DNA from: Streptomyces phyllanthi
Lineage (GTDB): Bacteria; Actinomycetota; Actinomycetes; Streptomycetales; Streptomycetaceae
Assembly (NCBI RefSeq): GCF_009377205.1
Contig: NZ_VJZE01000008.1
Coordinates: 1 to 64,000, forward strand
Reading direction: 5' to 3'
Length of the DNA stretch: 64,000 bases
The position numbers were made by a program, and so were the translations under genes. A model generated the notes under the pieces. That model did no database searches. It was not told the DNA's origin and worked only from the letters and a program-made list of their open reading frames with translations. Every line of letters starts with the position of its first letter. Position 1 is the first letter of the stretch. Of the stretch, positions 19,994 to 29,300 are shown piece after piece.

Positions 19994-22900
19994 CCGCAGA
20001 CGCAGCCCTGGCTTCCACGAACGCAGGGACGTACGGCTCGGCGCCAGGGCGGCAGGCGACGCCGCCCTCACCAGCGATTTCACCTACACGTTTGAGAACT
20101 TCTTCCATCCGTACGTGGGGGAGCTGATCGAGCGCCTCAACAAGGGTTCGCTGGCCGGCCTGCTCGACCCGCAATTCCAGGAGAAGCTGGCAGACCCTCA
20201 CTTCTTCGAGAGCTTCTACACTCCTGCCGCGAGCGGCTTGGTGACGTCGTTTCCCAAGGACATCGACGTGCGACCCGGAGGGTCGTACGCCAACTACAAC
20301 TGGGAACTGCTCTTCCACGTCCCCCTGTCGATCGCCGTGCACCTGAGCAACAACCAGCGCTTCGCGGAGGCGCAGCGCTGGTTCCACTACATCTTCGATC
20401 CCACGAGCACCGACACCAGCGTCCAGGGCCCCGCGCGCTACTGGAAGTTCCTGGCCTTCCGCGGCCAGGCCGAGACGCAGAACATCATTCAGGTGGTGAC
20501 GCTGCTCAGCACGCCCGACGACAAGCTGCAACCCGGGGACATCATCGCGAAGAACACCCTGCTGCAGGGCTATGGCGCGATCAGACGGTTCCCCTTCGAA
20601 CCGCACCGCGTCGCGGCGACCCGCCCCGTCGCCTACCAGTACCAGGTGGTGATGAAGTACCTGGACAACCTGATCGCCTGGGGCGACAGCATGTTCCGGG
20701 AGGACACCGCCGAGTCGGTCAACGAGGCGACACAGCGCTACGTCCTCGCCGCCAACATCCTCGGACCGCGGCCGGAGCAACTCCCGGCGCAGGGAAAACG
20801 GGAGGCCATGAGCTTCCTCCAACTGCGCGAACATCTGCAGGAGATCGGGAACGTCCTGGTCGACCTGGAAAGCCAGTTCCCGTTTAACCTCGCCCCCGCA
20901 CCTCCGTCACCGACGCCAGGCAGCTCGGAGGCCTCGTACGACTGGATCACCCGGGCGCCCTATTTCTGCGTTCCGCGCAACCAGCGGATGCTCGCCTACT
21001 GGGACCGCGTGAACGACCGCCTGTACAAGATCCGCAACTGCATGAACCTCGAAGGTGCCGCCCGGCAACTCGCCCTGTTCGAGCCCGCGATCGAGCCCGG
21101 CCTGCGGGTCAAGGCCGCCGCGGCCGGCATCGACACCGGTGCCGTCGCCACTGCGGCGGCCACCCCGGCCGGCCCGGTGCGCGGCGGCACGCTGCTGCAG
21201 TTGGCCCGCGGCCTCTGCGACGACGTACGCGCCCTGGGAAACGCCCTGCTGGCCGCGCTGGAGAAGGAGGATGCCGAGGCGATCGCCCTGCTGCGGCAGG
21301 GGCAGGAGCTGAAGATCGTCCAGCGGACGCAGGAAGTGCGCTACCTGGCCTGGCAGCAGGCGCAGGAGTCCACGAACGCGCTGGTGCGCAGCCGGAACAT
21401 CGCGCTGGAGCGCTACCGCTACCACCTGCGCCTGCTCGGAGCCGACCCCGGAGCCTCCCAGTTCGACCTCCCGGTTGTTCCCCGGCCAATCAAGCCCGAC
21501 GACGAGCCCAAGCTGACCACCGAGAAGGACTTCGACGCCGCCTACCTGCAACTGGTCCTGCAGTTCGACAAACCGCTGCCGCTGGAGCTGTACCCGCGGC
21601 TGAAGCTCGCCGGAGAAGGCTCCCCGACCACCAGCGCCGGCGCGTCGAGCCCGGGCCGGCTGAACCTGACCGTCAACGAGGACAAGGAACTCAACGACCA
21701 CCTGCCGGCGGCCCGTGACCTGAACCTGGCCTCCTCGGTCCTCGACACCGTCGCCTCCGTGGTCAGGATGATCCCCGACATCGACGTCGACCTGCACTTC
21801 TGGGGCCTGGGCCTGCACAGCGAGGTGTTCGGCGGAGTCAAACTGTCAGAAGTCAGCAAGATCGCCGCCGCCATCATCCGCACGAAGGCGGCCTGGGAAC
21901 AGGACCAGGCCGGGATGGCGGCGCGCACGGCGTCCTACGAACGCCGTGCCGACGAATGGATGCTGCAGAGCAACCTCGCCGCGCACGAGCTGATGCACCT
22001 GGGACGCCAGATCCTCGGCTCGGTCATCGCCGAACAGGCTGCCCACCGCGAGTACCTCAACTCCCGCTCCCAGATCGCGGACCTGAAGGGGACCGAGGCC
22101 CTGCTCAAGGACAAGTACACCAATGGTGAGCTCTACGGCTGGATGCAGGGTGAGCTGACCCGTATCTACTTCGACTCCTACCGCTTCGCGCTCGACGTCG
22201 CCCGCAAGGCCGAACTGACCCTCAAACGCGAGCTGATGCAGCCTGACTTCGACGCGGTACAGTTCGTCGGCGGCGACTACTGGAACGCCGGACGCAAGGG
22301 CCTGCTCGTGGCCGACTCCCTCGCGCTCGACCTGCGACGGCTGGAAGTGGCCTACCACGAGAGCCGCCGCCGAGAACTGGAACTGGTGCGACATGTGTCG
22401 GTCAACCAGCTCGACCCGCTGGCGCTCGTCCGGCTGCGCGAGACCGGCACCTGCGAGATCACGATCCCGGAGTCCTACTTCGACCTGGACTGCCCCGGCC
22501 ACTATCTGCGCCGACTCAGGCATGTGAGCGTGTCGATCCCCGCTGTCACGGGCCCGTACACCAGCGTGAACTGCACCCTCTCCCTGTTGCGCAGTTCGGT
22601 CCGCACCGTGGCCACCGGCGCCGACTACCCGCGTCACGACGACTCCGACGAACGCTTCCAGGACTACTCCGGCGCGATCCAGGCCATCGTGACAAGCACC
22701 GCCCGGGACGACGACGGAATGTTCGTCGGCTCGGCGGCCGACGACCGACCGCTGCCCTTTGAAGGCGTCGGCGCCATCAGCACCTGGCGGGTCGAACTTC
22801 CTGCGGACTTCCGCCAGTTTGACTACGACACGATATCCGACGTCGTCGTGCACCTTCGGTACACCGCCCGGGACGGCGGCGCGGCGCTGCGCCACCAGGC

Positions 22901-23324
22901 CGTCGGCCACCTCCGGCAGCAGATCGAGCATGCGCAGGCCAGCGGCATGGCCCGGCTCTACGCGATGCGGATGGAGTTCCCCAGCGAGTGGGCACGCTTC
23001 GCCGCGGACGACAGAGGCCGGCCCCGGCTGGCCGTCACACTGCGCGAGGAGCACTACCCGTACTGGTCGCACGGGCACTCCCGCGAGACCGTGAGTGTGC
23101 TGCTGCTGGCCCGAGGACCGGCCGACGCCGACACGATCACCGTGCACGCGGGACCCGAGGACGGGGCGCCCAGCGACGCCCTCAGCCGGGACGACGCACT
23201 CGGCGGCCTGTTTACGGGGCAGCTCGTGAACATCACACCACCCGCGGCCGTGGGTGAGACGACACTCCATTTCGACCCGGGCACCGTCACCGATCTCTGG
23301 ATGATCCTCACCTGGAAGGGCTAG
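19986..23324 (+). CDS. Tc toxin subunit A, C-terminal part (pore-forming and TcB-binding)
   Basis: A 1112-residue protein starting at GTG 19986, 8 bp before the end of the preceding gene. Near residue 36 it has the TcA segment NFFHPYVGELIERLNKG, followed by NWELLFHVPLSIAVHLSNNQ and RFAEAQRWFHYIFDPT, which in full-length TcA proteins lies after the neuraminidase-like region. The central part is helical and heptad-rich. Residues ~620-900 (MAARTASYERRADEWMLQ, ELTRIYFDSYRFALDVARKA, VAYHESRRRELELVRHVSVN) and the following beta-rich segment (PGHYLRRLRHVSVSIPAVTG) form the TcB-binding end. With the upstream gene it totals about 3300 residues, somewhat more than a single-chain TcA (about 2500), mainly because of the large N-terminal gene. 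The two chains presumably co-assemble. Confidence 0.93.
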   Translation: MTDRRRSPGFHERRDVRLGARAAGDAALTSDFTYTFENFFHPYVGELIERLNKGSLAGLLDPQFQEKLADPHFFESFYTPAASGLVTSFPKDIDVRPGGSYANYNWELLFHVPLSIAVHLSNNQRFAEAQRWFHYIFDPTSTDTSVQGPARYWKFLAFRGQAETQNIIQVVTLLSTPDDKLQPGDIIAKNTLLQGYGAIRRFPFEPHRVAATRPVAYQYQVVMKYLDNLIAWGDSMFREDTAESVNEATQRYVLAANILGPRPEQLPAQGKREAMSFLQLREHLQEIGNVLVDLESQFPFNLAPAPPSPTPGSSEASYDWITRAPYFCVPRNQRMLAYWDRVNDRLYKIRNCMNLEGAARQLALFEPAIEPGLRVKAAAAGIDTGAVATAAATPAGPVRGGTLLQLARGLCDDVRALGNALLAALEKEDAEAIALLRQGQELKIVQRTQEVRYLAWQQAQESTNALVRSRNIALERYRYHLRLLGADPGASQFDLPVVPRPIKPDDEPKLTTEKDFDAAYLQLVLQFDKPLPLELYPRLKLAGEGSPTTSAGASSPGRLNLTVNEDKELNDHLPAARDLNLASSVLDTVASVVRMIPDIDVDLHFWGLGLHSEVFGGVKLSEVSKIAAAIIRTKAAWEQDQAGMAARTASYERRADEWMLQSNLAAHELMHLGRQILGSVIAEQAAHREYLNSRSQIADLKGTEALLKDKYTNGELYGWMQGELTRIYFDSYRFALDVARKAELTLKRELMQPDFDAVQFVGGDYWNAGRKGLLVADSLALDLRRLEVAYHESRRRELELVRHVSVNQLDPLALVRLRETGTCEITIPESYFDLDCPGHYLRRLRHVSVSIPAVTGPYTSVNCTLSLLRSSVRTVATGADYPRHDDSDERFQDYSGAIQAIVTSTARDDDGMFVGSAADDRPLPFEGVGAISTWRVELPADFRQFDYDTISDVVVHLRYTARDGGAALRHQAVGHLRQQIEHAQASGMARLYAMRMEFPSEWARFAADDRGRPRLAVTLREEHYPYWSHGHSRETVSVLLLARGPADADTITVHAGPEDGAPSDALSRDDALGGLFTGQLVNITPPAAVGETTLHFDPGTVTDLWMILTWKG

Positions 23325-23388
23325 ATGCCCCGGGGGATAGGCGACCCGACCTCGAACGGCCTGCCCGCAGCAGCGAAAGGAGCGCCCT

Positions 23389-24348
23389 GTGCTCGTCGTC
23401 CTGTGCCATCCGTCAGACGTCCTGCCGGACGCGGCCGGACGTGGCCGCTGGGTCGACTTCTTCGACCCGGACGGCCGCGACCCCAGCAACGTCGTCCGCT
23501 ACCTGAGCGACATCTCCCTCGGGCAGTACGACCCCTCGCCCTCCCTCATCACGCAGTGGCTCGACGTCGGTCACACCGCCGCCGAGGCGGCCGCGGTCGG
23601 CGGGATACCCCAGCGCCGGCTGCTCAGGGACTGGGGCCTGGCCGCCGCGGCCAACGCGGGCCTCGACATCGACGCTTACTCCGGTGTCGTCATCGCCTAC
23701 AACATCGACTCCGATCACGGCTCCGTCGGCGGCGGCGTGGCGGTCCTGGCCTACCGTGCCAGCCGCCCCTTCGAACCCACCTTCATGTTTCACGAGATCG
23801 GCCATGTCCTCGGGCTCGACCACTCCCAGTCGCAGACCGAGGGGGACTACGGCGACCGTTTCGACATCATGAGCGCCATGAGCGTCTGGACCTTCCAGGA
23901 CGCCTGGCAGCGGGCCGCGGGCCCCGCCGCGACCGGCCTGAACCTCGATCGCCTTGGCTGGTTCGACGAGAGCAGGCTGTACGAGGGGGACGTCACCACC
24001 CCCGACGGCTCGATCACCTTCGGCGACAACTTCACCCTGACTCCGCTGTACCGGCCGGACGTCGCCGCCGAGTCCCGTATGGCGGCGATGGTCACACCCG
24101 CCGGTACCTACTACGTCGAATACCGCGAGCAGATCGGCTGGGACGCCGGACTCCCAGGCCCTCGGGTGCTGATCCACCGGTACGAGAACGTTCCGGTGAT
24201 CCTCGGGGGAGGGTGGGAACCGCTCGGCGCACTGGCGGTGGGCGGGCAGGTGCAGATCTCCGACACCCCGTGCCCCTGGGGCTTCAAGTTCTACTCCGTA
24301 CGCGAGGACGGGTGCGCGGAAATCGGCTTGTGGGTGGACTACATATGA
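23389..24348 (+). CDS. Metzincin-type zinc metalloprotease
   Basis: A 319-residue protein starting at GTG 23389, preceded by GAAAGGA 8 bp upstream. The full metzincin zinc signature HEIGHVLGLDH is at 135-145 (three histidine ligands, Glu136 as catalytic base), and a Met-turn, FDIMSAMS, follows at about residue 161. The second half is beta-rich (TYYVEYREQIGW) and lacks a recognisable C-terminal targeting domain. There is no signal peptide at the N-terminus (MLVVLCHPSDVLPDAAGRG), so if it leaves the cell it does so by a non-Sec route. It follows the TcA C-terminal gene by 64 bp on the same strand and is likely the last gene of the Tc operon. It could process the Tc complex or act as a co-delivered effector; neither is shown. 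Confidence 0.85.
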   Translation: MLVVLCHPSDVLPDAAGRGRWVDFFDPDGRDPSNVVRYLSDISLGQYDPSPSLITQWLDVGHTAAEAAAVGGIPQRRLLRDWGLAAAANAGLDIDAYSGVVIAYNIDSDHGSVGGGVAVLAYRASRPFEPTFMFHEIGHVLGLDHSQSQTEGDYGDRFDIMSAMSVWTFQDAWQRAAGPAATGLNLDRLGWFDESRLYEGDVTTPDGSITFGDNFTLTPLYRPDVAAESRMAAMVTPAGTYYVEYREQIGWDAGLPGPRVLIHRYENVPVILGGGWEPLGALAVGGQVQISDTPCPWGFKFYSVREDGCAEIGLWVDYI

Positions 24349-24364
24349 CGGGGGAGAGCGCAGA

Positions 24365-24592
24365 TCAGCGACTGCGAACGCCAGCCTCGTGCCTGATGCC
24401 CGGCGGCGGGCGTGGTGACGAGACGTCGCGGAACCGGGCGCGAAGGTTGGTGCCGCTGCCAAGACCGGCCTGGGCGGCGATCTGCTCGATGCCGAGGTCG
24501 CTGGCTTGGAGCAGTTCGCGGGCGCGATTGACGCGGGCGGTGAGCAGCCACTGCCGGGGGCTGACCCCCGTCGGCTGCACCCGTGTGCAACG
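24365..24592 (-). pseudogene. AraC-family regulator, C-terminal HTH remnant
   Basis: The minus strand reads GVSPRQWLLTARVNRARELL then QASDLGIEQIAAQAGLGSGT and NLRARFRD, the double helix-turn-helix of AraC/GlxA regulators (family pattern GVSP..W....R...A..LL..TDL.V..VA..AGFGT..NLRRRF). The upstream sensor half is missing: beyond about 24592 the DNA belongs to an Mrr-like fragment on the other strand. Confidence 0.75.
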
Positions 24593-24764
24593 CGTGGGCG
24601 GGCGCGCGGTTCTGGGCGCCGATGTGATCGGCTGTCTGCCGGACGGCCGCAAGCTCGTCGTGCCGTGCGGCAGCCCGGACCTGCAGAAGTTCAACACTAC
24701 CGCCCGCAGTGACGGCGCAGACGTCGGGCTCTTCGTCGCCTCCTGCGTGTTTACCCGACACGAC
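24586..24764 (+). pseudogene. Mrr-like restriction endonuclease fragment
   Basis: The frame reads GGRAVLGADVIGCLPDGRKL then VVPCGSPDLQKFNTTA and GADVGLFVASCVFTRHD. This matches the Mrr_cat pattern G..GADVIG..PDGR..VVQCK...VQ.FNGTA....GAD.ALFVA...FT. The catalytic D is present but the usual QxK is replaced by PCG. Both ends are missing; the IS6-type element starting at 24765 cuts it off. Confidence 0.7.
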
Positions 24765-24779
24765 GGCGTTGTCACGTTG
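24765..24779 (+). repeat. Left terminal inverted repeat of the IS6-type element
   Basis: GGCGTTGTCACGTTG, perfectly inverted at 25619-25633. Confidence 0.85.
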
Positions 24780-24831
24780 GTTGACCGGGTGGGATGACCT
24801 TCTGGTTGATCATGCCGGAGAGGGAAGGTCT

Positions 24832-25559
24832 ATGGGGGACGCGTCGCCGTCGTACAAGGGGCACCGGCACCCGGTCGAGGTCATCTCCCGCTGTGTGTGG
24901 CTGTACCACCGCTTCCCGCTGTCGTTCCGCGGGCTCGAGGAGCTGATGCTCGAGCGCGGTGTGATCGTCTTCTACGAGACCGTCCGGCGGTGGTGTCTGA
25001 AGTTCGGGCAGGCCTACGCGAACGCGCTGCGCCGCCGAGAGCCTGGGCCCGGCGACAAGTGGCACCTGGACGAGGTCTTCAGCTAGATCAACGGTGAGCG
25101 GAAGTACCTGTGGCGGGCCATGGACCAGGACGGGACAACGGGACGGTGCTGGACATCCTCGTGCAGGACCGCCGGGACACCGCCGCGGCCAGGCGCTTCT
25201 TCCGCTGCCTTCTCAGGAAGACCGGCGTGGTGCCGCAGGTGATCGTCACGGACAGGCTCCGCTCCTACGGCGCGGCCCACCACGAGGTCATGCCCTCCGT
25301 CGAGCACCGGCAGTCGAAGTACCTGAACAACCGGGCGGAGAACAGTCATCAGCCCACCCGCCAGCGCGAACGAGCGATGAAGGGCTTCCGCAGTGTCGGT
25401 GGAGCCCAGCGGTTCCTGTCCGCGTTCAGCGGGATCTCACCCCGCTTCAGACCCTGCCGCCATCGCTTGTCCGCCCCGGGCCACCGCACCGAGATGATCA
25501 TCCGCTTGGTGATCTGGGACCAGATCACGGGCGCCGCCAGCCAGCTCACCGCAGCCTGA
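24832..25559 (+). pseudogene. IS6-family transposase, broken by a stop and a frameshift
   Basis: From ATG 24832 the frame gives YKGHRHPVEVISRCVWLYHR, RFPLSFRGLEELMLERGV and DKWHLDEVFS, an IS6 N-terminus with the first catalytic Asp. It then meets an in-frame TAG at 25084 where intact members read VKINGE. Reading through, INGERKYLWRAMDQDG continues, then the frame shifts near 25130 to NGTVLDILVQDRRDTAAARR, VIVTDRLRSYGAAH (second Asp) and YLNNRAENSHQPTRQRERAM (catalytic Glu). All DDE residues survive but two lesions prevent a full protein. Confidence 0.9.
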
Positions 25560-25618
25560 GTCAAGGCTGACGCCCGGGCCAGCCACACTCTGTCACCCCG
25601 TCAGGCACCCACGCCCAA

Positions 25619-25633
25619 CAACGTGACAACGCC
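25619..25633 (-). repeat. Right terminal inverted repeat of the IS6-type element
   Basis: CAACGTGACAACGCC, the exact reverse complement of 24765-24779. Confidence 0.85.
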
Positions 25634-25742
25634 CCCCATGGCACCTGCACAACACCACAGCGAGCAGCGCCCTCGCTTTCAGCATGGCGCCGATTATGAG
25701 GAGCGCGAGACATCTCCGCGACCGCACGCGACGATCTGCAAA

Positions 25743-26387
25743 CTATGCTGACGCGTCCTGGAAAGCCTCCAGACGTTCAACCAGGGCTCTGACGTCTTCC
25801 ACCTCGTCCTCGTCGACAGTGTCGTATTCTCCCTTGCCCTCCCAGTTCTCGAGTTCCTCCTCGAGCTCATGCAGATACCCTGCGTGGTGCGCACGCAGCA
25901 CGGCAAGAAGAGAATCGCCACGTCGCGCCACTTCGTCGCGGCTGGTGGTTTCCCGGCGTGCGCCGAAGATCATCGGTCGGCCCGCCGCCAGTTCGGTCAG
26001 GCGGTAGCACAGCACCACGCCGTGGTCCTCGGTGTCGATGCCGGGGCGGACGAGGTACAGCAGCGGCAGCAGATCGGAATCCATGTCATGGAACCGCCGC
26101 TCCATCGGCTCGAGGGTGTCGGCTCGGGCGGCGGGGCCACCTCGGTCGAGTGGCACGGCCATTTGCCATGGCTGGTTGGTCCACATCGCGAGCAGGTCGG
26201 TTCCGTATGGGTCGGCGTCCGCGATCACGAAGAACTCTCTAGGAAAACCGACTCCGTAGCATTCGTGCAGGACGTGCTCCGCGGGCAGGCCGTTCTCATA
26301 CAGTGCTCGTGCGAGACGGGCCATCGGGGCGTACTCGCGGCTCGCCGCCTCGGCTCGTAGTCGTTCGAGCTCCTCGTCATCGACCAA
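25743..26387 (-). CDS. Probable immunity protein for the adjacent toxin
   Basis: A 214-residue, strongly acidic soluble protein (C-terminal ELEEELENWEGKGEYDTVDE) starting 10 bp downstream of the stop codon of the 1592-residue toxin, on the same strand and probably in the same transcript. I do not recognise a named family. The N-terminal segment (RALYENGLPAEHVLHECYGV) and GFPREFFVIADADPYG look like small SUKH/Imm-type globular proteins. Size, acidity and position directly 3' of a polymorphic toxin are what one expects of a cognate immunity protein; the pairing is inferred from context. Confidence 0.7.
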   Translation of the reverse strand: MVDDEELERLRAEAASREYAPMARLARALYENGLPAEHVLHECYGVGFPREFFVIADADPYGTDLLAMWTNQPWQMAVPLDRGGPAARADTLEPMERRFHDMDSDLLPLLYLVRPGIDTEDHGVVLCYRLTELAAGRPMIFGARRETTSRDEVARRGDSLLAVLRAHHAGYLHELEEELENWEGKGEYDTVDEDEVEDVRALVERLEAFQDASA

Positions 26388-26397
26388 CCGTCACTCC

Positions 26398-29300
26398 CTA
26401 TTCGGTGCCCTGTCCTGGCCCCTGACGCTCGGCCTGCCGCAGCGCGCGGCCCAGTTTGCGCCAGGTCGACCTGAGCTTCCTCGACGTCAGCGCGAAGATG
26501 ATGTCATGCGCGAGCTCGTGCGCCAACGTCACGGACTTCTCGAAATCCTTGTTCCGCTGGGCCAGGGTCGACCCGCTCAACTCATTGACCGCATTGGCCA
26601 GGTCGTGGAGAATCTGCCGGATCCGGGGATCCCGCGCGGTCATTCCCGGGTTCTCCGTCATCAGTATGATGACTCTTTCGACATGACGAAATATCTCGGT
26701 CTGTATAAGTCCCTTCCCTCTCTTCCTGATCTTGGGATCCTTCATGAACAGAGCTTCCGCGAGGTTTTGCGCGCTCGCCGTCGTCTGGGACTGCAGGAAA
26801 AGCCCGTACGCCGGTTTACCCCTCCGCTTGACGGCGTTGATGACGTCCTGCGCACTTCGGATGAGGCGGCGCGCGGGACTCCCCGGCTTCGGATCGGTGC
26901 TGACGGAAGCCTGCGGATCGTAGATCACCGAGAAGTCGCCGCGGAACAGCGCCTTTAGCCACTTCCGGAAGTTGTGCCCCTCGGACGGGCCGATCCCGAA
27001 GGGAAGCACTTCTCGGGCCGTGTCGCTGGCCTGTTCGTCCAACCTGCGGAAGACATCGAGTACCTCCGCCTCCCACACCTTCACCAGCGTGCTGGGCTCC
27101 GAGGGATACAGCACGTCGGGATGGCGCTTGCCGATCGCGAACCGGATCGCACGGTCGATCCTGTTCGACAGTATCGTCAGCTGAACGGTGAGCGACTCGG
27201 TTTTCGCCCTCTTCCAGTCGAACCGTTCGAAGTCATAGCCGCCGATGACCATCATCGGGTCGCTCTTGACATCGTTGAGGATGTTTTCGTACGCGGCGAG
27301 CACACCGGGGCCGCCGGGCGCTGAGACAGTACTGTCCGGATCCTGGAGCAGAACGTAGACCCTCTTATTGACCTCGCTGAGATAGCCCTTTGCGTCGCGG
27401 GTGTAGGGGGAGTTGAACACCTTGCCCCGGAGGAGACCAAAGGGCACATTCTGGCCGCGCATCTGCGCTCTCTCCTTGGTGAGAGCGGCTTCCTTGCCCG
27501 CCTTGTCCAGGCCCCGGAACCTCGCGCGCACCATCTCGATCGGCACCGCCCTCTTGCGGTTTCCGGAGGTGTCCATCCACCTGGGGGTCCACGTGAACCC
27601 GAACACGGCCATGAGCAGGTCATGTGGGCGATCGACCGCGTTGATGGCGACGATGACCGACTGCTTTCCGCGCTCCTTGTCGCTCGTATCCAGCCCTTCC
27701 GCGGCGTTGACGCCGATGATGACGGCGGTTCTGATCGCCGCCACCGGCTTCTCCGTCTTCGACGATGCCCAGGCGTCGGTGAGATATCGAGCGGCGACCT
27801 TGGGGTTGTTCGTTATTTCCTTGGGGATCGCGATCATGTTGACGATGAAGGCCGCCCGGTGCGGTTCTTCGGTGACGTTCTGGACCGCGCGCAGGGTGCT
27901 GTGTGCGTGGTCGACGTCCACGAGATCGATCGAATCCCGTGCTTTGCCGAGCTCGTAGGGGAAGGTCAGGTTCGCCTTGTCGGACTCGCCGTCCGGGTTG
28001 ATGGACAGCTTGATGACGTGGAGTTCCCCGGTCTCCACCAGGCGTATCGACTTCAGGCGGTGTCGGCGCTTGATGCGCGGGAGGCCCTTGCGCACGGACT
28101 TGACGGTGGCGCCCTCCGCGTCGATGAGCCGGTTCGCGTCGCGGATGGCAGCGTCCAGGGCGCGCCGTTTGTCCTTGTCCGTGCGGCGGTCCTTGCGTCG
28201 GCGGTCCTTCGGGCGGTCCGACTTCTTCGGCTTGCGCGGTCGCTTCGGTTTGACCGGTTTGCGCGGCTTTCTCGGCCTCGCCGGCTTGTCGCGGTCGCGT
28301 GGTCGCGTGGGCTTCTTGGGTTTCTTCGGTTTGGGCTTGATTTTGCTCCACAGCTTCTTGAGCAGGCCGGTGATCTTGTCGATGACCCAGTTGATGGCTC
28401 GGTTCACCGGGCGGGAGATCTCCTGGAAGATCTGTTTGACCTTGCCGGCGATCCCGCCGATGCCGAGGATCGCGGCCAGTGCCCCGATGAGGACCGGGAT
28501 CGACCGGGCGAGTGCGCGTTCGACCAGGGCTGGGACGCCGCCGGTGCCACCGCGGGCGATGGCGATCACGGCGTCGAGGACGGTGTTGACGAACTCGATG
28601 ATCTGCCGACCCTGGGTGACGATGAACCGGACGATGTCGATGATCATCTTGCAGGCGCGGATGAACGCCGATGCCGGGTTGAACAGTGACACGATCCACG
28701 TCACGCCCGCGATGATGATCGTCGGCAGCAGGTAGGACCCCAGTTTGCTGATCAGGTCCTTCTTCAGGTCCCCGACACGCGATTTCAGGTCCGACCACAG
28801 GCCGGCGACGCCGCGCTTCCTGGCCTCCACCACGATCGGGATCGCGTCCTTGCCGGTTTCCGCCGCCGCCATCGCCTTCGGGTTGACCTTGCGGGCCAGG
28901 CGTGCGCGGATGTTCGGCCACGACAATCCGAGCAGGCCGGCGATCATCACCAGGATGCCGAGGACGTCGAAGGTCGTCGGCAGCCGTAGGCCCGCTGTCA
29001 CGCCGGAGCCGAGCAGCCAGGCCAGCACGCCCTGTTGGAGGTGGCGGCCGGCATTCTTCATGAACAGCTTGAGCCCGCCGCCGACGCCGGAGATGAGCCG
29101 GCCGAGGAAGCCGACTGGGTCCTTGAGGATCAGACCGACCGCCGAGGCCGCCTTGCGCAGCACGCCCATCAGCATGCGGCCGAGCTCTCTGATGGTGTTG
29201 ATGACGCCGCCGATGGCGTCGGCGGCCTTGGAGACCAGGCCCTTGTTCTTCTCCTTCTCCGCCGCGATCTCGGCGTCGACCGCTTTGACCGCGTCGGTGT

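Larger units (their letters stand above)
24765..25633. mobile_element. IS6-family insertion sequence, 869 bp, inactivated
   Basis: A transposase of IS6/IS26 type is bounded by perfect 15-bp terminal inverted repeats: GGCGTTGTCACGTTG at 24765-24779 and its reverse complement at 25619-25633. The length fits the family (about 0.8-0.9 kb). The 8-bp flanks (GACACGAC and CCCATGGC) are not direct repeats, which suggests a later rearrangement or replicative fusion. Confidence 0.85.

Noticed and set aside
2361..24348. Reading the Tc operon as a type VI or contractile injection system
   Set aside because: No sheath, tube, baseplate or ClpV/AAA unfoldase gene is present; VRP1, neuraminidase-like, SpvB and Rhs domains define a Tc complex.
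24365..24775. Intact AraC regulator controlling the Tc operon
   Set aside because: Only the HTH end matches; the upstream part reads as an Mrr-nuclease fragment on the other strand, so no complete regulator can be made.
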